Shown here one piece after another: positions 53,683 to 62,370 of a stretch of DNA of 64,000 nt. Made by a program: the position numbers and the translations under genes. Positions within the stretch are counted from its first letter, which is position 1; every line of letters starts with the position of its first letter. Source of the DNA: Xanthomonas sontii (GTDB taxonomy: Bacteria; Pseudomonadota; Gammaproteobacteria; Xanthomonadales; Xanthomonadaceae); assembly GCF_040529055.1 (NCBI RefSeq), contig NZ_CP132342.1:2726001-2790000 (forward strand), read 5' to 3'. The notes under the pieces are model-generated. The model did not search any database and was not told the DNA's origin. It was given only the letters and a program-made list of their open reading frames with translations.

Positions 53683-54330
53683 TCAGTCGAGCAGGCCGTG
53701 GCGGACCGCGTAGCGCACCAGTTCGGCGGTATTGCGCATGCCCAGCTTGTTGAGCACGCGGAAGCGGTGGTTCTCGGCGGTCTTGACGCTGATCTGCAGC
53801 ACCCGCGCGATCTCCTTGGTGGTGCGGCCCTCCACGATCAGGTGGAACACCTCGCGTTCGCGCGCGGTCAGGCTGCGGTAGGGATCGGGCGGCAGCGCCT
53901 GCGGCTGCTGCATCTGCGCCACCAGTGCCTGCGCGGCCTGCGGCGAGAAGTGGCCGCGGCCGGCGTGCAGGTTGCGCACCGCGGCGATCAGGTCGGCGCT
54001 GGCGCTGTCCTTGAGCAGATAGCCGGAGGCGCCGGCGCGCACCGCGTGCAGCACGTATTCGTGTTCCTCGTGCATGGTCAGCACCAGGATCCGCGCCAGC
54101 GGCACGGTCTCGCACAGCCGTCGGACCACGTCGATGCCGTTGAGCCGCGGCATCGAGATGTCCACGATCGCCACATCCGGGCTGGTCGCCTCGGCCTTGG
54201 CCAGCGCCTCGATGCCGTCGGCGGCCTGCGCCACCACCTGGATGCCGTCGATCGCGTCGAGCACGGCGACCAGGCTTTCGCGCACCAGGGTGTGGTCGTC
54301 GGCGATGAGGACCCGGATCGGCGCGCTCAT
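53683..54330 (-). CDS. LuxR/NarL-type response regulator
   Basis: This 215-residue protein has a receiver domain (RVLIADDHTLVRESL; phosphoacceptor Asp57 in VAIVDISMP; conserved Lys107 in GYLLKD). A GerE-type helix-turn-helix follows (SLTAREREVFHLIVEGRTTKEIA, VKTAENHRFRVLNKLGM). The ATG at 54330 with GGAG nine bases upstream is preferred over 54345. It lies 88 nt after its presumed histidine kinase and is the last gene of the signalling operon. Its targets are unknown; the secreted proteases divergent from this operon are candidates by context only. Confidence 0.96.
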   Translation of the reverse strand: MSAPIRVLIADDHTLVRESLVAVLDAIDGIQVVAQAADGIEALAKAEATSPDVAIVDISMPRLNGIDVVRRLCETVPLARILVLTMHEEHEYVLHAVRAGASGYLLKDSASADLIAAVRNLHAGRGHFSPQAAQALVAQMQQPQALPPDPYRSLTAREREVFHLIVEGRTTKEIARVLQISVKTAENHRFRVLNKLGMRNTAELVRYAVRHGLLD

Positions 54331-54418
54331 GCCGGTGCGCTCCAAGCGCGCCGACAGGCGGGATGTCGCGGCGTGTGCAGCGTCGCGCGGGTGTCGGGGC
54401 GGGGCAGGGCGATCACGT

Positions 54419-55138
54419 TCAATCGGCCTCCAGCGGGACCCGGATCTGCACGCAGCAGCCCTCGCCCGGGGACGATTGCAGGCGCAGGCTGCCGCCGCTC
54501 AGGCGCAGGCGTTCGCGCAGGCCGCTCAGGCCGCTGCCGCCGGCCACCAGCGCCTGCTGCGGGTCGCAGCCGCGGCCGTCGTCGAGCACCTGCAGATGCG
54601 CCCAGCCGTCGCGGGCCACCAGCCGCAACAGCACCGACTGCGCAGCCGAGTGCTTCAGCGCATTGGTCAGCGCTTCCTGCGCGCTGCGGAACAGCAGGGT
54701 CTGCAGCGCTTCGTCCAGCGTCGGCAGCGGGCCGATCTCGACGCTGACCGGGGTGGCGCCGGCGGCGGACTGGCTGCGGCCGAGCCAGCCCAGCGCGGCT
54801 TCCAGTCCCAGGTCGTCGAGGATCGGCGGGCGCAGCAAGCGCGACATCTGCCGGGTGTCTTCCAGTGCCTGCGTACACAGATGGATGGCGTCTTCGAGCG
54901 GTGCGCGCAACGCGGCGTCGGCCGCGCCGAGCGCCGCGCCCAGTTGCGCCAGCCGGTGCTTGAGCACGGTGAGGTTCTGGCCGACGCCGTCGTGCAGCTC
55001 GCGCGCCAGGCGCCGGCGTTCGTCCTCCTGCACCTTGACCACGGCGCGGCCGAGGCGGCGGAATTCGCGTTCGTTGGCTTCCAGCCGCTGCAGCAGCAGG
55101 CGGTAGCGTTCGGCGGCGGTCGTGGCGGCGTCGTTCAT
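54419..55138 (-). CDS. Soluble NarX-type histidine kinase
   Basis: This 239-residue kinase has only a short coiled-coil, a HisKA_3 dimerisation domain with the phosphoacceptor His49 in RRRLARELHDGVGQNL, and an ATPase domain (N box ALTNALKHS, DDGRGCDP, GSGLSGLRERL). There are no membrane spans and no PAS, GAF or HAMP sensor, so the signal must come from another protein. Its start overlaps the end of the Ser/Thr kinase gene by 4 nt, which suggests the two proteins are made together and may interact. Confidence 0.95.
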   Translation of the reverse strand: MNDAATTAAERYRLLLQRLEANEREFRRLGRAVVKVQEDERRRLARELHDGVGQNLTVLKHRLAQLGAALGAADAALRAPLEDAIHLCTQALEDTRQMSRLLRPPILDDLGLEAALGWLGRSQSAAGATPVSVEIGPLPTLDEALQTLLFRSAQEALTNALKHSAAQSVLLRLVARDGWAHLQVLDDGRGCDPQQALVAGGSGLSGLRERLRLSGGSLRLQSSPGEGCCVQIRVPLEAD

Positions 55139-58100
55139 GGCGTGGTCTGTGCGCGCGCGACAGCGGAACCGTCGGTGGCCTGCGCCGCGGCGCGGCGGGC
55201 GCGTTGCGCGGCGGCGTGGTCGCCGAGCGCGTCCAGGCGCTGCGCGGCCTGCGTGTGCAGGGCGGCGGCGAACAACGGGCTGCCGCGCAGCAGCAGGGCC
55301 TGCGCCTGCGCATAGCGCGCCGCGACCTGGTCGGCCGCGCCGTAGCGCAGCGCCTGCTGCAGATAGCGCAGGCGCAGCCCGGCATTGCCCAGGCGGGCGA
55401 CGTCGCCCTCCAGCGCGGCGAGCGCGGGTTCGTCGTGCGCCGCGTGTACCTGGACCTGCAGTTGCAGCAGGCGGGTGCCGCTGGCGCGTGCCAGCGCCTC
55501 GGCCTGGCGCAGCGCGGCGGCGGCCGCGGCGTCATCGCCGTCGCGTTCGGCCAGTTGCGCCTGCAGCAGCGCCGCACTCGCGCGCTGTTCGCTGGACACC
55601 GAGGCGGGCGCTTGCCGCTGCACCTGCTGCAGCGCCAGCCGCGCCTGCGCCGGGTCGTCCAACGCCAGCCACACCTGCGCGCGCAGCAAGGCGATGTCGG
55701 TCTGCCCGCGCTGGTCGCGGCTCTGCTGGAACAGCCGCTGCGCCTGGTCCAGTTCGGTCAGCGCCACCGCGCGCTGGCCTTGCCAGAACGCCAGTTCGGC
55801 CAGGTTGCGCCGGCTCACCGCCACTTCCTCGAGCATCTGGTGGCGCTCGGCCTCGCGCAACGCCTGGCTCAGCAGGGTCTGCGCCTGGGTCCAGTGGCCG
55901 CGTGCGGTGGCCAGCAGGCCGAGATTCTGCGCGGTGCGCACGCGGCCGGTGGCGTCGTTGAGGTCGGCATAGGCGCGCGCGGCCTGTTCCCAGAACGCCT
56001 GCGCGCTGTCCAGGTCGCCCAACTGGAAATGCGCGAAGCCGATGTTGTTGAGCGTCTCGGCGACGCCGTGCGCATCGCCGATCGCGCGCCAGGCGGTCAG
56101 CGCGCCGCGGAACGCCTGCAGCGCCTGCGGGTAGTCGCCGCGCTCCTCGGCCAGCAGGCCGAGTTCGTTGGCGGCGGCGGCCTGACCGTCGCGGTCGCCG
56201 AGTTCGACGTACAGCACCTGCGCCTGCTGCAGTTTCTGTTCGGCCTCGGCGAAGGCACCGCCGATGCTCAGCGTGCCCGCCAGGTTGCGCAGGCTGGTGG
56301 CGACGCCACGGCGATTGCCGACCTGCCGGCGCAGCTCCACCGCGCGCAGGTACTGCGCCTGCGCCTGCTGCGCCAGGCCGAGCCGGCCGTAGCCCACGCC
56401 CAACGCGTTCACCGTCTCCGCTTCGCCATAGAGGTCGCGGCCGCGGCGGAACAGCAGTTGCGCGCGCAGCAGGTCGTCGTCCACCGCGGTGGCGGCGTTG
56501 CCGCTGAGGATCGCCAGCTTGCCCAGCGCCAACCACAGCCGCGGGTCGTCGGGATCGCGCTGCGCCAGCGTACGCAGGCGATCGCGTGCCGCGTCCAGGT
56601 GGCCGGCCTGCGCCTGGATGCGCGCGACCTGCAACTGCACCTCGCTGTCGTCGGGCCGGGCCGTGGCCAACGCCTGCCAGGCGCTGTCGGCAGCGGCGAG
56701 ATCGTCTTCGGCTTCCAGGCGCAGCGCCGCCAGCAGGGCCAGGGTGCGCGGCCGCGCCGTCGCCGCAGGCGCGCGCGCATCCAGCGCCTCGCGCGCCTTC
56801 TGTTCTTCGCCGATGGCTTGCGCCGCGACCACCTCGGCCAGGCGCAACGGCGCGGACTGCGGCGCCTGCGCGCTGGCCTCGGCGAACTGCTGCAGTGCCT
56901 GCGCGCTGTCGTCGTGCTGCTGCGCTGCCAGGCCGCGCGCATACGCCTGCAGCGCGGCAGGTGCGGGCAGGTCGTCGGGCAGGGTGGCGCCTTCGCCGAG
57001 CAGCGCCCTGGACGCGATCGGCAACCAGGCGGCGTAGGCCGCGGCCGGATCGGCGGCGGTCGGTCCGTCGATGCGTTGCGGCGCGCCGCTGGCCGGGTGC
57101 AGCAGCGCCTGCAGGCGCCAGCCGGCGCCTTGGTGTTGCAGGCTCGGCTGCAGCACGCGCTGCGCCGAAGCGAGCCGGCGCAGCGCCGCCACGTCCAGCG
57201 GCGCCTGGCCGGTGGGGTCGTACTGGCGCAACGCCTGCCGGGTGCGCGCGTCATCGACCACGGTCAGCGTTTCGCCGAGGCTGCCGCGCAGCCAGCTGCC
57301 GAGCGCCAGGCGTTGCTCGGCGCTGCCCGGGTCGCCGGCCAGCGGCAGGACCAGCAGGCGCGGCAGCGGTTGCGCGGCGACCACCGGCGGCGGGGCGCTG
57401 GCGCGTTGCGCCTGCCACCGCCAGGCACCGACGCCAAGCAGGGCAGCACCGGCGAGCGTCGCGGCCAGGCCCAGGCCGAGCCGGCGCCAGCGCCGGCGAT
57501 CGCGCGGCAGTTGCCGACGCTCGATCGCCACGATCACCTCGCCGGCGTGCTGCAGGCGGTCGCGCGGCTGCGGGCGCAGCAGCCGCTGCAGCAACCGCAC
57601 CAGCCAGCCCGGCACGTCCGCGCGCAGCCGGTCCACCGGCGGTGGCTCGCGCAGCATGCGCTGGGCCAGGGTCTCGGACAGGGTGCCGCCGGCGAACGGC
57701 ACCTGCCCGGCGAGCATTTCGTAGAGGATCAGGCCCAGCGCGTAGAGGTCGCTGCGCGGGTCGAGCGCGTCGCCGCGCGCCTGTTCCGGCGACAGGTAGG
57801 CGGGCGTGCCGATGACGTTGCCCAGGGTCGCGCCGAGACCGCTGCTGGCCATCGAGCAGGCCACGCCGAAGTCGCTGATCAGCGCATCGCCGCCACGCTG
57901 CAGCAGGATGTTGGCCGGCTTGAGGTCGCGGTGCACGACGCCGCGTGCATGCGCCGCCTGCAGGCCGCGGGCGATGTCGCCGGCGATGCGCAGGGCGGTG
58001 TCGACGTCCAGCCGTTCCTCGCGCTGCAGCCGCGCCTCCAGCGACTCGCCGTCCACGTAGTCCATGCTGATCAGCCAGCGCCCGGCGTGTTCGGCCAGGT

Positions 58101-58371
58101 CGTGGATGCGCACCACGTGCGGGCTGGACACCTGCCGCGCCAGCAGCAGTTCCTGGCGGAAGCGGGCGAAGGCCTGCGGCCGTTGCGCCAGTTCCGGGCG
58201 CAGCAGTTTGACCGCGACGTCGATGCCCAACGCCTGGTCGTGGGCCAGGTACACCAGGCCCATGCCGCCGATGCCGAGCAAACGCTCGATGCGGAAGCGG
58301 CCGGCCAGCACGTCGCCCGGGGTCAGGCTCTCCTGCGCGTACAGGCCGGTGGCGGTGGCCGCATCGCTCAT
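55135..58371 (-). CDS. Membrane Ser/Thr protein kinase with long TPR C-terminus
   Basis: In this 1078-residue protein, residues about 26-280 form a Hanks-type kinase: GIGGMGLVYLA loop, Lys55 in VAVKLL, HRDLKPANIL (Asp149), DFGVA (Asp167) and GTPAYLSPEQARG. All catalytic residues are intact. A basic stretch and one membrane span (about 297-318) follow. The extracytoplasmic part holds a region resembling a TolB/caspase-like N-lobe (330-440) and then some twelve TPR-like helical repeats to the end (for example AVELRRQVGNRRGVATSLRNLAG). It sits between an FHA-GAF gene (4-nt overlap) and a soluble histidine kinase gene (4-nt overlap). Confidence 0.95.
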   Translation of the reverse strand: MSDAATATGLYAQESLTPGDVLAGRFRIERLLGIGGMGLVYLAHDQALGIDVAVKLLRPELAQRPQAFARFRQELLLARQVSSPHVVRIHDLAEHAGRWLISMDYVDGESLEARLQREERLDVDTALRIAGDIARGLQAAHARGVVHRDLKPANILLQRGGDALISDFGVACSMASSGLGATLGNVIGTPAYLSPEQARGDALDPRSDLYALGLILYEMLAGQVPFAGGTLSETLAQRMLREPPPVDRLRADVPGWLVRLLQRLLRPQPRDRLQHAGEVIVAIERRQLPRDRRRWRRLGLGLAATLAGAALLGVGAWRWQAQRASAPPPVVAAQPLPRLLVLPLAGDPGSAEQRLALGSWLRGSLGETLTVVDDARTRQALRQYDPTGQAPLDVAALRRLASAQRVLQPSLQHQGAGWRLQALLHPASGAPQRIDGPTAADPAAAYAAWLPIASRALLGEGATLPDDLPAPAALQAYARGLAAQQHDDSAQALQQFAEASAQAPQSAPLRLAEVVAAQAIGEEQKAREALDARAPAATARPRTLALLAALRLEAEDDLAAADSAWQALATARPDDSEVQLQVARIQAQAGHLDAARDRLRTLAQRDPDDPRLWLALGKLAILSGNAATAVDDDLLRAQLLFRRGRDLYGEAETVNALGVGYGRLGLAQQAQAQYLRAVELRRQVGNRRGVATSLRNLAGTLSIGGAFAEAEQKLQQAQVLYVELGDRDGQAAAANELGLLAEERGDYPQALQAFRGALTAWRAIGDAHGVAETLNNIGFAHFQLGDLDSAQAFWEQAARAYADLNDATGRVRTAQNLGLLATARGHWTQAQTLLSQALREAERHQMLEEVAVSRRNLAELAFWQGQRAVALTELDQAQRLFQQSRDQRGQTDIALLRAQVWLALDDPAQARLALQQVQRQAPASVSSEQRASAALLQAQLAERDGDDAAAAAALRQAEALARASGTRLLQLQVQVHAAHDEPALAALEGDVARLGNAGLRLRYLQQALRYGAADQVAARYAQAQALLLRGSPLFAAALHTQAAQRLDALGDHAAAQRARRAAAQATDGSAVARAQTTP

Positions 58372-59219
58372 GCCGGCTCAGGACCCTGTTCCGCGCCGGT
58401 GTCGCGCAGCGCCTGGCGGGCGGCGATCCAGAGCGCGGCGCGCTCGCAGAAGGCTTCGAGCAATTGCATGTCCAGCGCACCGATGGCGCTGCCGGCGCGG
58501 CGGCTGTCGGCGTAGATCGCGCCGAGCACGCGGGTGCCGTCGCGCAGCGGCAGGCATAGCAGGGTGCGCAGGCCGGCGGCGCAGACCGAGGCGCGCTCGG
58601 CCAGCCACGGCACGCCACCGACGTCGTGGGCCACGGTGGCCCGGCCGTCGCGCAGGGCGCGGTGCAGGGCGCCCTCGCTGCCGGGGAGGCTGTGCTGCAG
58701 CGGCAGCGGCCCGATCCCGTGGCTGGCCGCGACGCGCTGGCCGTGCGCCTCGGCCAGGACCAGCAGGCCGCGTTCGGCCTGGGCCAGTTCGACCACCGCG
58801 TCCAGGCTGGCGCCGAGCAGATCGTCGAGTCCGCCGATCTGGGCGAGCCCTTGGGTGAGGGCGGTGGCGCGATCGCAGCGGGCGCGCTGGCGGCGTTCGG
58901 CCAGTTCCGCATCGGCCGGGCTGAGTGGGGCGAACTCGGCGTAGATGTCGCCAAAGCGCAGCCAGGTCGCGGTCTCCAGCGCGATCGGCGCGGCCACCCG
59001 CACGCCATCGCGGAAGCTGCCGTTCTTGCTGCCCAGGTCGTGCAACTGCCAGTGGCCGTCGGCCTGCGGCTGCAGTTGCGCGTGCCAGCGCGACACCGAA
59101 GGGTGTTCCAGCGCCAGCGCGTTGTCGGCCGCGCGGCCGATCGCCAGGGTCTGCCCGGCGGCGAGCAGCAGCGTCGGTGCCGGCGCGTCGGGCAGGTAGG
59201 CAGTCAGGCGCGCGGGCAT
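58368..59219 (-). CDS. FHA-GAF domain protein
   Basis: This 283-residue cytoplasmic protein begins with an FHA domain (residues about 20-95): IGRAADNALALEHPSVSRWHAQL and LHDLGSKNGSFRDG contain the conserved Gly-Arg, Ser, His and Asn residues that read phosphothreonine. A helical linker and a GAF domain follow (about 130-270; LVLAEAHGQRVAASHGIG, LLCLPLRDGTRVLGAIYAD). It probably recognises the phosphorylated form of the Ser/Thr kinase or its targets and binds a small ligand through GAF. Its stop overlaps the kinase start, a direct sign of functional coupling. Confidence 0.94.
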   Translation of the reverse strand: MPARLTAYLPDAPAPTLLLAAGQTLAIGRAADNALALEHPSVSRWHAQLQPQADGHWQLHDLGSKNGSFRDGVRVAAPIALETATWLRFGDIYAEFAPLSPADAELAERRQRARCDRATALTQGLAQIGGLDDLLGASLDAVVELAQAERGLLVLAEAHGQRVAASHGIGPLPLQHSLPGSEGALHRALRDGRATVAHDVGGVPWLAERASVCAAGLRTLLCLPLRDGTRVLGAIYADSRRAGSAIGALDMQLLEAFCERAALWIAARQALRDTGAEQGPEPA

Positions 59220-59265
59220 CGCGGCGTGTCCTCCGTCGCGGTGGGTGCGACCGGTCCCGCAGCGC

Positions 59266-60102
59266 TCAAGGCGCGTAGAGACGTTGGTAGTCGATGGAGA
59301 AGCGCAGCGTCGCGGCGCCGGCCAGCAGTTCGCCGGCGGGGTTGCCTGCGCTCATGCCGGCGTTCCAGGTTTGCGCGATGCCATGGCCGGCGCGCGACGA
59401 CACCTGCTCGCGGAACCCGTCCAGCGCGACCGTGGCGGCGGTGTAGTCGGCATTGGCCAGGGCGCTCTGTACGCTGTTCAGCATCGAGGCCAGCGGCGCC
59501 GCCTCGTTGGCGGGCAGCTGCGCCACCAGCGCCTGCAGCCGGCTCAGCTTGGCGGCCACCACGTTGGCGGTCGGGCGCAGGTCGTGGAGCACGATGAACT
59601 GCGAGAAGCCGCCGGTGGTGCCGCGGGCGCGGACGCTGCCCGGGGCGATCTCATCGGTGATGTCGCGGAAATCGCCGCCCTCCGGGGCCTTGAACAGGCG
59701 CAGGGTGCTGTCGGCGGTATAGGCCAGCGCATGGGTGTGCAGCTCCACATGCACGACGCGCCGGAACGTCAGGCCGCCGCTCGGTGGCGGTGTCACCGTG
59801 ATCAGCAGCGGCAACTGCGACGGCACCTGGCCGGTTTGCATGCTGGGCAGCCGCGGCAGCAAGGCCGTGACCTGGGCCGGGGTCAGCAGTTCTGCGCTCA
59901 GGCCGAGGTTGGCCGGGCTGAGACCGCTGGCGTTGTCGAACTCCAGCGTCAGTTCCGCGAGCGGGTGCGGGCCGGCGCCGATGGCCGCCGTCGCCACATT
60001 GCCGCTCACGTCCAACTGCACCGGCAGCGGTTGCGCGGCGAGCCCGCCGGACGCCGCGACGGCGCAGAACAGCAGGCAAACCCTTGCGAACATCGTGTGC
60101 AT
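59266..60102 (-). CDS. Secreted protein of unknown function heading the signalling operon
   Basis: This 278-residue protein has a signal peptide (MHTMFARVCLLFCAVAASG..., cleaved near GLAAQ). The mature N-terminal half is beta-rich (VQLDVSGNVATAAIGAG, LPLLITVTPPPSGGLTFRRVVHVEL). A helical segment follows (LSRLQALVAQLPANEAAPLASMLNSV, in part). No family was recognised. The start at 60102 is chosen for the signal peptide; the frame open to 60195 adds an Arg-rich non-signal stretch. It is 46 nt upstream of the FHA-GAF gene and codirectional, so it is probably the first gene of the operon and could be an extracytoplasmic sensor partner of the TPR kinase. Confidence 0.75.
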   Translation of the reverse strand: MHTMFARVCLLFCAVAASGGLAAQPLPVQLDVSGNVATAAIGAGPHPLAELTLEFDNASGLSPANLGLSAELLTPAQVTALLPRLPSMQTGQVPSQLPLLITVTPPPSGGLTFRRVVHVELHTHALAYTADSTLRLFKAPEGGDFRDITDEIAPGSVRARGTTGGFSQFIVLHDLRPTANVVAAKLSRLQALVAQLPANEAAPLASMLNSVQSALANADYTAATVALDGFREQVSSRAGHGIAQTWNAGMSAGNPAGELLAGAATLRFSIDYQRLYAP

Positions 60103-60224
60103 CTGAAACCCCCTGTTGCATGTGCCGGCACTGCGCACCGCGCCTGCGTTCCGCCCGGCACCGCGGCGCGCGGCAGCGGCCTTCGTCCCGATCATACCGA
60201 TCCGTACGGGCGATGCACGCGGCC

Positions 60225-60239
60225 CTGGGTGTTTCCACC
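60225..60239 (+). promoter_or_regulatory. 15-mer shared upstream of both protease genes (copy 1)
   Basis: CTGGGTGTTTCCACC lies 112 nt before the first protease start and recurs identically at 62256-62270, 115 nt before the second. It is probably part of a duplicated promoter or leader, and may be a regulator site. Confidence 0.5.
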
Positions 60240-60336
60240 CACGCGCAGTAGGGGCGATCCCGGATAGGCGCCACCGCGCGGCCGCGTCAGGCTGCAGTCA
60301 CCCGCCCGTCCCGGGCCCACCAACCGGAGATTCCAG

Positions 60337-61740
60337 ATGCCCATCCGTCGTCCCGCACTCGCCATCGGCATTTGCGCCGTGCTCGCCAGCGGCGTCTTCG
60401 CTGGCGGCAAGGCCGAAGCCGCCGCGCATCTGGACAGCCTGCTGGAGTCCAAGCTGGCCAGCACGCCGCTGACCGACGAGTTGCAGATCGTCATCACCTA
60501 CAAGCAGTCCAAGCCGGTCTCGGCGGCGCAGCTGACCGTGTTGCACGACCTGGGCATCACCCGCGGCGTCAGCATGCAGACCCTGCCGATCGCCGGTGCG
60601 CTGGCCACGCCGGAGGAGATCCTGGCGCTGGCCGAGCGCGACGACGTCGCTTCGATCTACTACAACGCCCCGCTGCGCTACTTCAACCAGGACGCGCGCC
60701 AGGCCACCGGGGTCGACCGCGCGCAGAGCAATCCGGGCGACTTCGGCCGCACCGTGCCGTACACCGGCCGCGGCGTCGGCGTGCTGATCAACGACTCGGG
60801 CATCGACGCCACCCACCGCGACCTGGCCTATGGCGACCGCGTGGTGCAGAACGTGCTGGCCAACACCAACCTGCACAATCTGAACTCGATGCTGCCGGTC
60901 ACCTACCTGGAGGGCGTGCCGAACACCGACGCCGGTTCCGGCCATGGTACCCACTGTGCCGGCACGGTCGGCGGCAGCGGCGCGCAGTCCGGCGGCAAGT
61001 ACCGCGGCGTGGCGACCGGCGCCAGCCTGGTCGGCTACGGCTCCAGCGGTGTGCTGCTGGTGCTGGATGCGGTGGGCGGCCTGGACTACGCGGCCTCGCA
61101 CCAGAACAGCTTCAAGGATCCGATCCGCGTCGTCAGCAACTCCTGGGGCACCTCCGGCAAGTTCGACCCGGCCGACCCGGTCAACGTCGCCACCTACGAG
61201 CTGTACAAGCGCGGCATCGTCAGCGTGTTCGCCGCCGGCAACGACGGTCCCAAGGAAGACACCCACAATCCGTACGCACAGGCGCCGTGGGTGATCTCGG
61301 TCGCCGCCGGCAAGGTCGACGGCACGCTGGCCGACTTCTCCTCGCGCGGCAAGGCCGGCGAGCGCGATACCTTCACCACCGCCGACGGCAAGAGCTGGAC
61401 CCACATCAACCAGCCCAGCATCACCGCGCCGGGCGTGGACATCATCTCCACCCGCGCCTCCACCGGCCTGTTGCCGCCGCTGGCCGCGCAGAAGGACGAA
61501 AAGCTGATCGCGCCGGCGCAGCTGCCGTTCTACACCACCATGAGCGGCACCTCGATGGCCACGCCGCATGTGGCGGGTGTGGTGGCGCTGGTGCTGGAGG
61601 CCAATCCGAACCTGACCCCGGACCAGGTCAAGGACCTGATCGAGCGCACCGCCACACCGATGGCGGGACGTGCCTCCTGGGAAGTCGGCGCCGGTTATCT
61701 CAACGCTTACTCGGCGTTGCGCGAAGCCAGCAAGAAGTGA
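60337..61740 (+). CDS. Secreted subtilisin-like (S8) protease 1
   Basis: This 467-residue preproenzyme has a signal peptide (cleaved near AGGKAEA). A pro-region of about 90 residues contains LQIVITYKQSKPVSAAQL, the inhibitor-I9 type. The S8 catalytic domain carries Asp153 (INDSGIDATHRDL), His203 (SGHGTHCAGTVGG) and Ser406 (GTSMATPHVAG), plus AAGNDGP as the oxyanion-hole region. It ends right after the catalytic domain (SALREASKK). It is an extracellular or periplasmic endoprotease. A strong hairpin follows the stop. It is a tandem paralogue of the next gene, which has an extra C-terminal domain. Confidence 0.96.
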   Translation: MPIRRPALAIGICAVLASGVFAGGKAEAAAHLDSLLESKLASTPLTDELQIVITYKQSKPVSAAQLTVLHDLGITRGVSMQTLPIAGALATPEEILALAERDDVASIYYNAPLRYFNQDARQATGVDRAQSNPGDFGRTVPYTGRGVGVLINDSGIDATHRDLAYGDRVVQNVLANTNLHNLNSMLPVTYLEGVPNTDAGSGHGTHCAGTVGGSGAQSGGKYRGVATGASLVGYGSSGVLLVLDAVGGLDYAASHQNSFKDPIRVVSNSWGTSGKFDPADPVNVATYELYKRGIVSVFAAGNDGPKEDTHNPYAQAPWVISVAAGKVDGTLADFSSRGKAGERDTFTTADGKSWTHINQPSITAPGVDIISTRASTGLLPPLAAQKDEKLIAPAQLPFYTTMSGTSMATPHVAGVVALVLEANPNLTPDQVKDLIERTATPMAGRASWEVGAGYLNAYSALREASKK

Positions 61741-61741
61741 C

Positions 61742-61775
61742 CGGATCGGGCGGACGCCAGCGTCCGCCCGATCCG
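61742..61775 (+). terminator. Strong hairpin after protease 1
   Basis: A perfect 15-bp inverted repeat (61742-61756 with 61761-61775), loop CCAG, begins one base after the stop codon. There is no T-run, but the stem is very GC-rich; it probably terminates transcription or protects the 3' end. Confidence 0.65.
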
Positions 61776-62370
61776 CTGCAAGCGCAGTCGACCGCGTGTC
61801 GGTGCTTGCGATGCAGTCCGGAGGCCGCCGTTCTTCGACGAAATGAAGCGCCGTCCGATCGACTGCTGTCGTTGACGTTTTCGCGGTTGCCTTCGATCAC
61901 GCTGTCGCCGTTCGGCGGCGTGGTCGGCAGCCACCGCGATCCCCCGTGCTGGACGTGCGGGGTTCCACCGCTCCCCGGAATGGCGTCCGGGAATCGGAAT
62001 GGGCCCCGCACGTCCCGCATTCCTTTCGGCCGCACCGCGCGCCGATGCGCCGGATCGGGCACGCCGCTCCCGCACCCTGTTTTTGCCGCATGTCGGCGCC
62101 CTCTGCCTGCAATGCACTCTGTTGCCGTTCCAGCCGCGGTGTTCGCTGGATCGGGTGGCATGCCCCGGCGTGTGGCTCGCCGTGCAGTGCCGACTGTCGC
62201 GAGCGGCGACAGGGGAGCGCACCCTCCAATCCCGTGGTAGTTGCATGCGCCGCGGCTGGGTGTTTCCACCTGGTCGGCCTGGGTGCGATACCGGATTGGC
62301 CGCGTATCGGCGCGCCCGGCACGCTGCGCTGACCGCCCGCTACGGGCTTCGACGATCCGGAGATTCCGCA
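61776..62370. other. Intergenic region between the two proteases
   Basis: These 595 nt have no credible gene. They hold a perfect 12-bp inverted repeat (61951-61962 with 62004-62015) enclosing GGGAATCGGAATGGG-type sequence similar to the repeat between pheS and pheT, and then the duplicated 15-mer (62256-62270) near the second protease. Confidence 0.5.
62256..62270 (+). promoter_or_regulatory. 15-mer shared upstream of both protease genes (copy 2)
   Basis: The sequence is identical to 60225-60239 (CTGGGTGTTTCCACC) and sits at nearly the same distance from the start codon (115 against 112 nt). Sequence between it and the start also resembles copy 1 (GGTGCGATACCGGATTGG against GGGCGATCCCGGATAGG). 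Confidence 0.5.

Noticed and set aside
55204..58515. Open frame of 1103 codons opposite the Ser/Thr kinase gene
   Set aside because: It is antisense to a gene with all kinase motifs; composition (Arg/Gln/Ala/His) is typical of a shadow frame.
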